Below, piece by piece: positions 45,459 through 54,497 of a DNA stretch of 64,000 nucleotides. The position numbers and the translations under genes were made by a program. The DNA comes from Ramlibacter sp. WS9 (GTDB lineage: Bacteria; Pseudomonadota; Gammaproteobacteria; Burkholderiales; Burkholderiaceae_C), in the NCBI RefSeq assembly GCF_003797765.1, contig NZ_RKMB01000009.1, positions 62,001 to 126,000 on the forward strand, written 5' to 3'. Each line of letters opens with the position of its first letter. Positions within the stretch are counted from its first letter, which is position 1. Under the pieces are notes generated by a model. The model was not told the DNA's origin, searched no databases, and worked only from the letters and a program-made list of their open reading frames with translations.

Positions 45459-46436
45459 ATGAATGCCACTCTGAACCGCATCTCGCGCCGCAGGCTTCTG
45501 GGCGCCGCCGCGCTGATCGGTGCGCCGGCCTGGGGCCAGGCCCGCTTTCCCGCCAAACCCGTCCACCTCGTCGTTCCGTACCCGCCGGGTGGCACCACCG
45601 ACATCCAGGCTCGCGTCATTGCACAGAAGTTGCAGGAGCTCTCCGGCATCACCGTCCTGGTAGAGAACAAGGCCGGCGCGGGCGGCAACATCGGCGTCGA
45701 TGCAGTACTGAAGGCGCCGCGCGACGGCTACACCATCGGCATCACGGCGATGAACTCGTTCGCCATCAATCCCCTCCTCACCAAGCGGCTGCCGTACGAC
45801 GTCGCGCGGGACGTGCAGCCGCTCACGCTCGTGGGCAGCGTTCCGAACATGGTCGTCGTCAGCCCCGACGTTCCGGCCCGCACTTTGAAAGAATTGGTTG
45901 CGCTGGCGAAGAAGGGCGACTTCGCCTACGCAACGCCCGGTGCCGGAACATCGGTGCACCTGGCGGCCGAGATGCTTTGCGACTCGCTGGGCGTGAAGAT
46001 GCGGCACATCCCGTACCGCGGCGACGCGCCGGCGCTGCAGGACGTGCTGGGCGGCCGCGTCCCCGTGATGGTCGGCAACCTGCCGGGCCTGATCGAGCAT
46101 GTGCGCGCCGGCAAACTGCGGCCCATCGCCGTCACGTCGGCCAGGCGTTCACCGCTGCTGCCGGACGTGCCGACCGTCGGCGAATCGGCCGTGCCAGGGT
46201 TCGATGTGAAGGCGTTCTTCGCGATGTTCACGGCGAGAGGCGTGCCGACCGACATCGTCGACGCGCTGAACCGCGACTTGAACAAGGCCCTCGGCCATGC
46301 GGAATTGCGCAAGCAGTTCGCCAAGCTCGGCATCGACACGGCAGGGTCGTCGGTCGAAGCGCTCACCGCGCTGATCTACCTCGAGTCGCGTAAGTGGGGC
46401 CCGATCGTGCAGAAAACCGGCGCCACTTGGGATTAG
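45459..46436 (+). CDS. Bug-type substrate-binding protein, Tat-like signal
   Basis: 325 residues. The signal region ISRRRLLGAAALIGAPAWGQA contains a twin-arginine-like SRRRLL, so export may be by Tat. The mature protein starts RFPAKPVHLVVPYPPGGTTD and has ENKAGAGGNIG, both standard Bug motifs. ATG 45459 follows GGAGACAAGG; a start four codons earlier lacks one. Like the other Bug protein, it has no transporter subunits nearby. It is divergent from the SDR-ligase operon, which suggests it binds the acid activated there. Confidence 0.88.
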   Translation: MNATLNRISRRRLLGAAALIGAPAWGQARFPAKPVHLVVPYPPGGTTDIQARVIAQKLQELSGITVLVENKAGAGGNIGVDAVLKAPRDGYTIGITAMNSFAINPLLTKRLPYDVARDVQPLTLVGSVPNMVVVSPDVPARTLKELVALAKKGDFAYATPGAGTSVHLAAEMLCDSLGVKMRHIPYRGDAPALQDVLGGRVPVMVGNLPGLIEHVRAGKLRPIAVTSARRSPLLPDVPTVGESAVPGFDVKAFFAMFTARGVPTDIVDALNRDLNKALGHAELRKQFAKLGIDTAGSSVEALTALIYLESRKWGPIVQKTGATWD

Positions 46437-46452
46437 GGCGCTGCTGGGCGGC

Positions 46453-47088
46453 CTAGCGTTTGCGGACGATCACCATGTAATAGGCGCATGACGCCTTGCC
46501 TTCGTTCAGGAAGCTGTACGGGCCCTTGACCTCGAAGTACATGGAGTCGCCCGCTTGCAGCACATGCGGCTTGCCATCGACGAACACGGTGAGCTGCCCC
46601 TCCTGTACCACCAGGTACTTTTCGGTCGGCGCGCTGTACGCGGGCAACAGCCCGGACGACTGGCCGGACGGGATGCGGTGCAGCACCACTTCGACGCCGT
46701 TATCCAGATGGGCGGGCGAGAGCACCGAGCGCTCGAAACCGGTCTCCGGATCCTTGAACGAAAGGCGTTTGCTCGCGCGGATCACGGCCACGTCCGACGG
46801 ATCGGGCTGCGCGCCGAGAAAGTTCGACAGTGACATGTTGAATCCACCGGCGATGCGAACGATCACGCCGAGCGTCGGGCTCTTCTCGCCCCGTTCGACC
46901 TTGGACAGCATGGCGCGGCTGACGCCCGACTGCGCAGCCAGCTGCTCCAGCGTCATGTTGGTCTGGCTGCGCAACTGCTTGATGCGTGCGGCCAGGGCGG
47001 CCACGGCCTGGTCAGACTCGTCGGATTCGTCGTCGTCGTCGCGTGCTGTGTTGTCCCGGGCCCGGCTGGCAATAGCGGCTTTACTCAT
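46453..47088 (-). CDS. XRE-cupin transcriptional regulator
   Basis: 211 residues. An acidic N-terminal leader (RDDDDESDESDQ) is followed by an XRE helix-turn-helix (about 35-90; MTLEQLAAQSGVSRAMLSKVERGEKSPTLGVI) and a C-terminal cupin domain (about 130-205; QAGDSMYFEVKGPYSF) that binds the effector. It ends 16 bases after the Bug gene stop on the other strand and is divergent from the tannase-like gene. Two matching operator-like sites lie in that gap, so it probably controls the esterase-ALDH-transporter operon and itself. Confidence 0.88.
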   Translation of the reverse strand: MSKAAIASRARDNTARDDDDESDESDQAVAALAARIKQLRSQTNMTLEQLAAQSGVSRAMLSKVERGEKSPTLGVIVRIAGGFNMSLSNFLGAQPDPSDVAVIRASKRLSFKDPETGFERSVLSPAHLDNGVEVVLHRIPSGQSSGLLPAYSAPTEKYLVVQEGQLTVFVDGKPHVLQAGDSMYFEVKGPYSFLNEGKASCAYYMVIVRKR

Positions 47089-47123
47089 CGATTATTTGAA
47101 GTTCCCTGAAGACCGGCCTATTA

Positions 47124-47137
47124 TCTACGATAGTAGA
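47124..47137. promoter_or_regulatory. Operator-like palindrome 1 (XRE-cupin side)
   Basis: TCTAC-GATA-GTAGA is a perfect palindrome 36 bases upstream of the XRE-cupin start. Its core CTACGATAG reappears in inverted orientation (CTATCGTAG) at 47247-47255 near the esterase gene, as expected for a shared operator. Confidence 0.55.
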
Positions 47138-47192
47138 GAACATTCCATGTTCAGCCCACTTGCTGCCGGGCTCCTTCTGGAGAAGTAAAGGG

Positions 47193-47223
47193 AAAACCCC
47201 AAGAGTTTTCGTCTTGAGGTTTT
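47193..47223. terminator. Terminator-like hairpin in divergent gap
   Basis: AAAACC/GGTTTT and CAAGA/TCTTG form an 11-pair stem with one C-A mismatch and a 7-base loop. It is A-rich on the left and T-rich on the right, so it could terminate in either direction. It lies between the two operator-like sites. Confidence 0.45.
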
Positions 47224-47245
47224 GATAGTTGCCTCTTACTATTCT

Positions 47246-47256
47246 TCTATCGTAGA
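47246..47256. promoter_or_regulatory. Operator-like palindrome 2 (esterase side)
   Basis: TCTA-TCG-TAGA lies 33 bases upstream of the esterase ATG. On the minus strand it extends to CTACGATAGAAGA, matching site 1 (CTACGATAGTAGA) at 12 of 13 bases. Confidence 0.5.
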
Positions 47257-47288
47257 CATATATCTGCGAAAGAAGATTAGGAGACAAC

Positions 47289-48974
47289 ATGATCCGATAC
47301 CTCATCGCCGCGGCGTCCGTCGCGGGTGCCGTCCTCGTCGGCTGCGGCGGCTCGAGTCCCGGCCCCGTTGCCTGTGCGGACCTCAAGAACACGACGCTCG
47401 CCGGCGCCACCGTACTGTCGGCGACGGCTGTGCCCGCCGGCAGCTTCGACGCACCGGCGCAAGGCCTCATTCCAGCCCAGACGCTGGCCGGTATGCCGGC
47501 GTTCTGCCGCGTTGTGGCCCAGGCCACGCCCAGCAGCGATTCAAACATCGGCATCGAAGTCTGGATCCCGGCCGCCGGCTGGAACCAGAAGTACATGCAG
47601 GTCGGCACGCTTGCGTATGCCGGGTTCTATCAGTACGGCCCGATGGCCAGCGCATTGAAGCGCGGCTACGCGATCGCATCCACAGACACCGGCCACGCGC
47701 TGGCGGTGCCGGACCTGGCGGCGTGGGCGGCCGGGCATCCGGAGAAGATCGTCGATTGGGGCTGGCGCGCCCACAAGATCACGACGGACTTCGCCAAATT
47801 GGTGATCGCGAAACACACCGCCATGGGCTCCAAGTTTTCCTACTTCCTGGGCGCGTCGAACGGCGGACGTGAAGGCTTCATGGCCGCGCAGCGCTTCCCG
47901 CAGGACTTCGACGGCTACATCATCGACGGCCCCGCGAACAACTGGAACCGCCTTTCCGCCGGCTGGGTCAACACCGAGCAGGCGCAATTCACCAACGCCG
48001 CGTCGACGTTCGGCCAGAACAAGCTGCCCGCGATCCAGGCAGCGGCGCTGGCGCAGTGCGATGCGGCCGATGGTGTCACCGACGGCATCGTCAATGACCC
48101 GCGGTCATGCAACTTCAATGCACAGGCACTGCTGTGCACCGGCGCGGAAACCGACGCCTGCCTGACCGCGCCGCAGATCGCATCGCTCAACCGCGTGCTG
48201 GACGGTCCGCGCAGCCCGAGCACCGGCAAGCGCGTGTTTCCGGGCTACGAGCCGCACGGCGTGAACACGCCCGACTGGGTCAGCTACATCAGCGGCCCTT
48301 CGCTCTTCGGCGTGCTCAACTCCGACGGGCTGTTGGGCAACGGCTGGTTCGGTGACTTCGTGCGCGGCACCGGTGCACCGCTCAACTTCGACTTCACCAC
48401 GATCAATTTCGACATCGACGTGGCGGCGGCGATCAGCACCAAGATCGGCAACGAGTCGATCGCTTCCATCGTCGATGCCGGAGGCACCGACTTTTCGGGC
48501 GTGAAGAGCCGCGGAGCCAAGATCATTCTGACCACTGGCTGGGGCGATCCGGTCGTGCCGCCACGCTATGTGATCGAGTACTACGAGAGCGTGGTCGCGG
48601 GCCCCGCCTTCAACAACAACATCGGCGCGGCGCGCGACACGTTCCGGCTGTTCATGATCCCCGGTGGCGGGCACCTGGCGGGTCCCGGCGCAATGGGTGC
48701 ATCGGGCATCGGCAACCCCTTCGGCAATCCTTCCACGGTCAAGGACGCGCAACACGACGTGATCTCGGCGCTGGAGGCCTGGGTCGAGACGGGCGCCGCA
48801 CCCGACGTGATCGTCGGCGCGAAGTACAACAACGACGACCCGGCCCAGGGCGTGAAGTTGTCGCGGCCACTGTGCGTCTATCCCGGCTTGCCAAAGTACA
48901 AGGGCAGCGGGAACACGAGCGACGCCGCCAGTTTCACCTGTGTCGACGGCCCGCGCGGCGCCTACCTCAACTGA
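47289..48974 (+). CDS. Tannase/feruloyl-esterase family lipoprotein
   Basis: A 561-residue secreted esterase-like protein. A lipoprotein signal (ASVAGAVLVGC, Cys 19) suggests membrane anchoring facing the periplasm or outside. The triad is recognisable: Ser 190 in GASNGGR, Asp 420 in TGWGDPVVPP and His 462 in GGGHLAG. Family members normally have Cys before the Ser and after the His, forming the CS-D-HC disulfide; here these are Ala and Leu, so both partners are lost together. Members hydrolyse gallate, ferulate or terephthalate-type esters. ATG 47289 follows AGGAGACAAC. It is the first gene of an operon with ALDH and a Liv-type transporter. Confidence 0.88.
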   Translation: MIRYLIAAASVAGAVLVGCGGSSPGPVACADLKNTTLAGATVLSATAVPAGSFDAPAQGLIPAQTLAGMPAFCRVVAQATPSSDSNIGIEVWIPAAGWNQKYMQVGTLAYAGFYQYGPMASALKRGYAIASTDTGHALAVPDLAAWAAGHPEKIVDWGWRAHKITTDFAKLVIAKHTAMGSKFSYFLGASNGGREGFMAAQRFPQDFDGYIIDGPANNWNRLSAGWVNTEQAQFTNAASTFGQNKLPAIQAAALAQCDAADGVTDGIVNDPRSCNFNAQALLCTGAETDACLTAPQIASLNRVLDGPRSPSTGKRVFPGYEPHGVNTPDWVSYISGPSLFGVLNSDGLLGNGWFGDFVRGTGAPLNFDFTTINFDIDVAAAISTKIGNESIASIVDAGGTDFSGVKSRGAKIILTTGWGDPVVPPRYVIEYYESVVAGPAFNNNIGAARDTFRLFMIPGGGHLAGPGAMGASGIGNPFGNPSTVKDAQHDVISALEAWVETGAAPDVIVGAKYNNDDPAQGVKLSRPLCVYPGLPKYKGSGNTSDAASFTCVDGPRGAYLN

Positions 48975-48994
48975 ATGAAGCGAAGAAGCACCCA

Positions 48995-50479
48995 GTGAGT
49001 ACCGAGCAGTTTCTGATGCACATCGACGGGGACTGGTCCGAGTCCTGGTCCGGGCGGTGGTTCGACACCAAGAATCCCTACACCGGCGAAGTCTGGGCCC
49101 GCATTCCGCGCGCCGATGCCCATGATGTGGACCGCGCGGTGCGCGCCGCGCACGAGGCGTTCACGCGGGGAGCGTGGGCCGAAATGCACCCAAGCGACCG
49201 GGGCCTGCTGCTGCACCGCCTCGCCGATTTGATCGCCCAAAACGCCGAGGAGCTCGCCAGCCTGGAGGTACGCGACAACGGCAAGCTGCGCGTGGAGATG
49301 CTGGGCCAGATGCGCTACCTGCCGCGCTGGTTCCAGTACTACGGCGGCCTGGCCGACAAGATCGAAGGCACCGTGACGCCGATCGACAAGAAGGGGATGT
49401 TCCACTACGTCACGCACGAACCGCTTGGCGTGGTGGCAGCCATCACCCCGTGGAACTCGCCGCTGCTGTTGACCGCGTGGAAGCTCGCGCCCGCGCTCGC
49501 GGCCGGCAACACCGTGGTGGTCAAGCCGTCGGAATTCGCGTCCGCCTCCATGCTGGGCCTGGCGAAGCTGTTCGAGAAGGCGGGCTTTCCCAAGGGCGTG
49601 ATCAACGTCATCACGGGCTTCGGGAACGAAGCGGGGGAGCCGCTGGTGGAGCATCCGCTGGTCGCGCGCATTGCGTTCACCGGCGGCAACGTCGGTGGCC
49701 GGCGCATCGCGGAAGCCGCGGCGCGCAACTTCAAGCGGGTGTCGCTGGAGCTGGGTGGCAAGTCGCCCAACATCGTGTTCGAAGATGCCGACCTCGACGC
49801 GGCGGTGAAAGGCGTGATCTCCGGCATCTTCGCCGCCAGCGGACAGACCTGCATGGCGGGCTCGCGTTTGCTGGTGCATCGCAATGTGCACGATGAGGTG
49901 GTCTCCCGTTTGCTCGAGCGCATGAAGACCGCGCGGCTGGGTGACCCCAACAGCCCCGACACGGACGTGGGGCCCATCGCCACCGAGCCGCAGCTGGACC
50001 GCATCCTCGGCTGCATAGCCATGGGCAAGGCCGAAGGCGCGAAATGCGTGCTGGGGGGCGAGCGCGCGACGCGGCCCGAATGCGGCAACGGCTGGTTCGT
50101 CGAGCCCACCATCTTCACCGGCGTGCTCAACGACATGCGGATCGCGCAGGAGGAGGTGTTCGGCCCGGTGCTGTCGGTGATCAGCTTCGACAGCGACGAG
50201 GAAGCCGTCGCCATCGCCAACGACACGCCCTACGGCCTGGCGGCAGGCGTGTGGACCAGCAGCCTCGCGCGCGCGACCGAGATGCCGCGCCGCCTGAAGG
50301 CGGGCACGGTCTGGGTCAACGCCTACCGCGTGGTGAGCTACCTGGCTCCTTTCGGCGGCTTCAAGGCGTCCGGCATCGGCCGCGAGAACGGCATCGATGC
50401 GATCCGCGAGTACCTGGAACCCAAGAGCGTCTTCATCAATCCGCGGCCCGCCATCAACAATCCGTTCACGCTCCAATGA
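48995..50479 (+). CDS. NAD(P)-dependent aldehyde dehydrogenase
   Basis: 494 residues, ALDH superfamily. The cofactor region is ITPWNSPLLLTAWKLAPALAAG, the general base Glu 252 lies in LELGGKSPN, the nucleophile Cys 286 in GQTCMAGSRL, and the C-terminal EEVFGPVLSV is standard. GTG 48995 is 20 bases after the esterase stop with GAAGAAG before it; ATG 49016 is an alternative start. Sequence alone does not give the aldehyde. Next to the esterase, an aromatic or hydroxy-acid aldehyde released from an ester is possible. Its stop overlaps livG. Confidence 0.92.
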   Translation: MSTEQFLMHIDGDWSESWSGRWFDTKNPYTGEVWARIPRADAHDVDRAVRAAHEAFTRGAWAEMHPSDRGLLLHRLADLIAQNAEELASLEVRDNGKLRVEMLGQMRYLPRWFQYYGGLADKIEGTVTPIDKKGMFHYVTHEPLGVVAAITPWNSPLLLTAWKLAPALAAGNTVVVKPSEFASASMLGLAKLFEKAGFPKGVINVITGFGNEAGEPLVEHPLVARIAFTGGNVGGRRIAEAAARNFKRVSLELGGKSPNIVFEDADLDAAVKGVISGIFAASGQTCMAGSRLLVHRNVHDEVVSRLLERMKTARLGDPNSPDTDVGPIATEPQLDRILGCIAMGKAEGAKCVLGGERATRPECGNGWFVEPTIFTGVLNDMRIAQEEVFGPVLSVISFDSDEEAVAIANDTPYGLAAGVWTSSLARATEMPRRLKAGTVWVNAYRVVSYLAPFGGFKASGIGRENGIDAIREYLEPKSVFINPRPAINNPFTLQ

Positions 50480-51249
50480 ATGCGGTACTCGAAGTGGAGA
50501 ACATCTCGCTGCGCTTCGGTGGTGTCTCGGCGCTCACCGACATCAGCTTCGACGTGCGCGAGGGCGAGATCCGTTCCATCATCGGCCCCAACGGCGCCGG
50601 CAAGAGCTCGATGCTCAACTGCATCAACGGCGTGTACCGGCCGCAAGCGGGAACCATCGCGCTGGCCGGCCGGACCTTCCATCACATGAGCCCGCACCAG
50701 GTCGCATGCATGGGCGTGGCGCGCACGTTCCAGAACCTGGCGCTCTTCAAGGGCATGAGCGTGCTGGACAACATCATGGCGGGGCGCAACCTGCACATGC
50801 GCAGCAACCTGCTCCTTCAGGCGCTGCACTGGGGGCCGGCGCGTCGCGAAGAGCATGCGCACCGCGAAGAGGCCGAACGCATCATCGAGTTCCTCGAAAT
50901 TCAGCCCTGGCGCAAGTCGCCGGTGGCACAGCTGCCTTATGGCCTGCAAAAGCGCGTCGACCTGGGCCGGGCGCTGGCGATGGAGCCGCGCCTGCTGCTG
51001 CTGGACGAGCCCATGGCCGGCATGAACCACGAAGAGAAGCGCGACATGTGCCGCTTCATCCTGGATGTGAATGCGCAGTTCGGCACCACCATCGTTCTCA
51101 TCGAGCACGACATGGGCGTGGTGATGGACATCAGCGATCGCGTCGTCGTGCTGGACTATGGCAAGAAGATCGGGGACGGCTCGCCCGAACAGGTGCGCGG
51201 CAACGAGGAGGTGATCCGCGCCTACCTCGGTACGCCGGAGCCGGCTTAA
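50476..51249 (+). CDS. Liv-type ABC transporter ATPase (LivG-like)
   Basis: 257 residues with Walker A GPNGAGKSS, Q-loop RTFQNLALF, Walker B LLLLDEPMAGM and the H-loop IEHDMGVVM. The signature is degenerate (LPYGLQKR in place of LSGGQ), as is common in LivG proteins. ATG 50476 overlaps the ALDH stop, so synthesis is coupled. It energises the LivH/LivM permease encoded next. Confidence 0.92.
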   Translation: MNAVLEVENISLRFGGVSALTDISFDVREGEIRSIIGPNGAGKSSMLNCINGVYRPQAGTIALAGRTFHHMSPHQVACMGVARTFQNLALFKGMSVLDNIMAGRNLHMRSNLLLQALHWGPARREEHAHREEAERIIEFLEIQPWRKSPVAQLPYGLQKRVDLGRALAMEPRLLLLDEPMAGMNHEEKRDMCRFILDVNAQFGTTIVLIEHDMGVVMDISDRVVVLDYGKKIGDGSPEQVRGNEEVIRAYLGTPEPA

Positions 51250-51253
51250 GCTC

Positions 51254-52177
51254 ATGGGTTTCCTCATCGAAACACTCGCCGGCGGCCTGATGGCCGGCAT
51301 GCTCTACGCACTCATCGCGCTGGGCTTCGTGCTGATCTACAAGGCATCGGGCGTCTTCAACTTCGCGCAGGGCGCGATGATGCTGTTCGCGGCGCTGGCG
51401 ATGGCGCGGTTCTCGGGCTGGCTGTTGCCTTGGACGGGCAGCCTGATCGTCGCCAACCTACTGGCCTTTGTAGGGGCCTTGCTGCTCATGGGCGGGGTTG
51501 CGGTTGCGGTCGAGCGGTTTGTGCTGCGTCACCTGGTCAACCAGGATGGCGCATCGTTGCTCATGGCCACGCTCGGCATCGCCTACCTTCTCGACGGCGT
51601 CGGCCAGCTGCTGTTCGGCAGCGACATCTACAAGATCGACGTCGGCATGCCCAAGGACCCGGTCATGGTGCTGGGCCAATGGTTCGACGGCGGGCTGCTG
51701 CTCTCGACGGAAGACGTGGTTGCGGCCCTCATCGCGGCGGTGTTGGTGGCTGTACTGGCGCTGTTCTTCCAGAAGACGGCGTTGGGCCGCGCCCTGCGCG
51801 CCGTGGCCGACGACGCGCCGGCGGCGCAGTCCGTCGGCATCGAGCTGGAACGTGTCTGGGTTGTGGTGTGGTGCGTGGCGGGTTTCGTCGCCGTGGTGGC
51901 GGGCGTGATCTGGGGTAGCAAGCTCGGCGTGCAATTCTCGCTGTCGCTCGTTGCGCTCAAGGCGTTGCCGGTGGTGATTCTCGGTGGCCTCACGTCCGTG
52001 CCCGGCGCCATTGTGGGCGGGCTCGTGGTGGGCGCGGGCGAGAAGCTGTCCGAGGTGTACCTCGGACCGTCGCTGGGCGGCGGCATCGAAATCTGGTTTG
52101 CCTATGTGCTGGCGCTGGCCTTCCTGCTGCTGCGGCCGCAGGGCCTGTTCGGCGAGAAGTTGATCGAGCGCGTATGA
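51254..52177 (+). CDS. Liv-type ABC permease (LivH-like)
   Basis: 307 residues, about eight membrane helices, starting GFLIETLAGGLMAGMLYALIALGFVLIYKASGVFNFAQG, the usual LivH opening. The cytoplasmic EAA-like segment (RAVADDAPAAQSVGIELERV) contacts the ATPases. It starts 4 bases after livG and overlaps livM by four bases. Confidence 0.92.
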   Translation: MGFLIETLAGGLMAGMLYALIALGFVLIYKASGVFNFAQGAMMLFAALAMARFSGWLLPWTGSLIVANLLAFVGALLLMGGVAVAVERFVLRHLVNQDGASLLMATLGIAYLLDGVGQLLFGSDIYKIDVGMPKDPVMVLGQWFDGGLLLSTEDVVAALIAAVLVAVLALFFQKTALGRALRAVADDAPAAQSVGIELERVWVVVWCVAGFVAVVAGVIWGSKLGVQFSLSLVALKALPVVILGGLTSVPGAIVGGLVVGAGEKLSEVYLGPSLGGGIEIWFAYVLALAFLLLRPQGLFGEKLIERV

Positions 52178-53148
52178 AGCGAATCGCCCTCGCTCTTCTT
52201 GTCGCCGCCGCGCTGGCTCTGCCCATGGTCGCGGGCGACTACTTCCTGCGCGCGATCCTCGTTCCGTTCCTGATCCTTTCGCTGGCGGCGCTCGGCCTGA
52301 ACGTGCTGGTGGGGTACTGCGGCCAGATATCGCTGGGCACCGGCGCCTTCATGGCGATCGGCGCCTATGCCGCGTTCAACTTCCACGTTCGCGTCGAGGG
52401 CATGCCGCTGTTGCTGGCACTGCTGCTGGGCGGCGTCTGCGCCACGGCCGTCGGCGTGATCTTCGGCATTCCCAGTCTGCGCATCAAGGGCCTGTACCTC
52501 GCCGTCGCCACGCTGGCCACGCAGTTCTTCACCGACTGGGCGTTTTTGCGCATCAAATGGCTGACGCACGATTCGCCGACCGGATCCGTGAGCGTAGGTG
52601 ACCTTCGCATCCTCGGCTCGCCCATCGAAACACCGGCGCAAAAGTACTGGCTGTGCCTGGGCGTCGTCGCGGTGTTCACCCTCGCCATTGCCAACCTGGT
52701 GCGGGGCCGCGCCGGCCGTGAATGGATGGCGATCCGCGACATGGATGTCGCCGCCAGCGTGATCGGTATCCGGCCGGTCGCGGCCAAGCTCAGCGCCTTC
52801 GCCGTCAGCTCGTTCGTCGTCGGTGTCGCGGGCGCGCTGTGGGGCTTCGTGCACCTGGGCGCATGGGAGCCCGCGGCATTCTCTATCGACCGCTCGTTCC
52901 AGCTGCTGTTCATGGTGATCATCGGCGGCATGGGCTCGATCGCGGGCGGCTTCCTCGGCGCCGCGTTTATGGTGCTTTTGCCGCTGGCCCTGAACCAGGT
53001 GCCGGCGTGGCTGGGCCTGCCGATCTCCACGGCCACCGTGTCCCACCTGGAACTGGTGGCGTTCGGCGGGCTGATCGTTTTCTTCCTCATTGCCGAGCCC
53101 AATGGCCTGGCGCGTCTGGCATCCCGAATCCCCAGGAGACAAGCATGA
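52174..53148 (+). CDS. Liv-type ABC permease (LivM-like)
   Basis: 324 residues, about nine membrane helices. It has the LivM hallmarks ALGLNVLVGYCGQISLGTGAFMAIGAY and MAIRDMDVAASVIGIRP (coupling helix). The start overlaps livH and the stop overlaps the start of the binding-protein gene. It pairs with LivH to form the channel. Confidence 0.92.
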   Translation: MKRIALALLVAAALALPMVAGDYFLRAILVPFLILSLAALGLNVLVGYCGQISLGTGAFMAIGAYAAFNFHVRVEGMPLLLALLLGGVCATAVGVIFGIPSLRIKGLYLAVATLATQFFTDWAFLRIKWLTHDSPTGSVSVGDLRILGSPIETPAQKYWLCLGVVAVFTLAIANLVRGRAGREWMAIRDMDVAASVIGIRPVAAKLSAFAVSSFVVGVAGALWGFVHLGAWEPAAFSIDRSFQLLFMVIIGGMGSIAGGFLGAAFMVLLPLALNQVPAWLGLPISTATVSHLELVAFGGLIVFFLIAEPNGLARLASRIPRRQA

Positions 53149-54473
53149 AAATCAGATCCCTCGTCCTCAACGCGGTTGCGGCCGCTTGCGTCACCACGGC
53201 CTCGCTGTCCGCGTTCGCGCAGGCCAAGGAGCAGTTCTTCCCGGTGCTGACCTACCGCACAGGGGCCTACGCGCCCAACGGCATCCCCATGGCCAACGGC
53301 TATGTGGACTACTTCAAGCTGGTGAACGGCCAGGGCGGCATCAACGGCGTGAAGATCCTCTACGAGGAATGCGAAACCAGCTACGCCACCGACCGCGGCG
53401 TGGAGTGCTACGAGCGCCTCAAGGGAAAGCATGGCGGTGCCGTGCTGTTCCAGCCGCAGTCGACCGGCCTGGCGTTCGCGCTCACCGAAACGGCGCCACG
53501 CGACCGTATCCCGCTCATCACGGCGGGCTATGGCCGTTCCGACACGCAGGATGGCAACGTCTTCAAGTGGAACTTCCCGCTGCTCGGCACGCACTGGATC
53601 GCCGCAGACGCGATCATCCAGCAGATCGGCAAGCGCGAAGGCGGCCTCGACAAGCTGAAGGGCAAGAAGATCGCGCTGGTCTACCACGACAGCCCGTACG
53701 GAAAGGAACCGATTGCGCTGCTGCAGGAGCGCAGCCGCATGCATGGCTTCGAGCTGGCCACGCTGCCCGTCACGCACCCGGGCGTGGAACAGAAGTCGAC
53801 CTGGCTGCAGGTTCGCCAGAACCGCCCCGACTACATCCTGCTGTGGGGCTGGGGCGTGATGAATTCGACCGCGCTGAAAGAAGCGCAGGCCACGGGCTTT
53901 CCGCGGGACCGCATGTACGGCTCCTGGTGGTCGGGCGCCGAGCCGGACGTGAAGGACGTGGGCGAGGGCGCCAAGGGCTACCACGCGGTGATGATGCAGC
54001 ACGGCGCCGAGCCCAACGCCAAGATCGTCAAGGACATCCTGGCGCAGGTGCACGCCAAAGGGCAGGGCACCGGCCCGAAGGAAGAAGTCGGCTCGGTGCT
54101 GTACATGCGGGGCCTCGTGTCCGCCATGGTGGCGGTGGAAGGCGTTCGCCGCGCGCAGGAGCGCTTCGCCAAAGGCAAGCCGGTCACCGGTGAGCAGGCG
54201 CGCTGGGGACTGGAAAACCTGAACCTCGACCAGAAGCGGCTGGATGCGCTGGGGTTTGCCGGCGTGCTGCGCCCCTTCGGCACCACGTGTGCCGACCATC
54301 TGGGCGCCAGCTGGGCTCGCATCCACACCTGGGACGGGGCCAAGTGGGTGCAAGCACCCGAGTGGCTGCAAGGCGACGAACAGATCATCAAGCCCATGGT
54401 CAAGGGCTCGGCCGAAAAATACGCGGGTGACAAGAAGCTGGAGCGTCGCACGCCAGCGGATTGCCAGAGCTGA
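53145..54473 (+). CDS. Periplasmic branched-chain-amino-acid-type (LivK-like) binding protein
   Basis: 442 residues. A signal peptide (LVLNAVAAACVTTASLSAFAQA) is followed by a type I periplasmic binding fold (Peripla_BP_6). It is longer than LivJ/LivK of E. coli (about 367) and of the group often linked to aromatic or other organic-acid uptake in betaproteobacteria. ATG 53145 follows AGGAGACAAGC and overlaps the livM stop. The ligand is unknown; the neighbouring esterase and ALDH hint at an aromatic or hydroxy acid. Confidence 0.9.
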   Translation: MKIRSLVLNAVAAACVTTASLSAFAQAKEQFFPVLTYRTGAYAPNGIPMANGYVDYFKLVNGQGGINGVKILYEECETSYATDRGVECYERLKGKHGGAVLFQPQSTGLAFALTETAPRDRIPLITAGYGRSDTQDGNVFKWNFPLLGTHWIAADAIIQQIGKREGGLDKLKGKKIALVYHDSPYGKEPIALLQERSRMHGFELATLPVTHPGVEQKSTWLQVRQNRPDYILLWGWGVMNSTALKEAQATGFPRDRMYGSWWSGAEPDVKDVGEGAKGYHAVMMQHGAEPNAKIVKDILAQVHAKGQGTGPKEEVGSVLYMRGLVSAMVAVEGVRRAQERFAKGKPVTGEQARWGLENLNLDQKRLDALGFAGVLRPFGTTCADHLGASWARIHTWDGAKWVQAPEWLQGDEQIIKPMVKGSAEKYAGDKKLERRTPADCQS

Positions 54474-54497
54474 TCACCTCCAGAGCTGACTGCCTCC

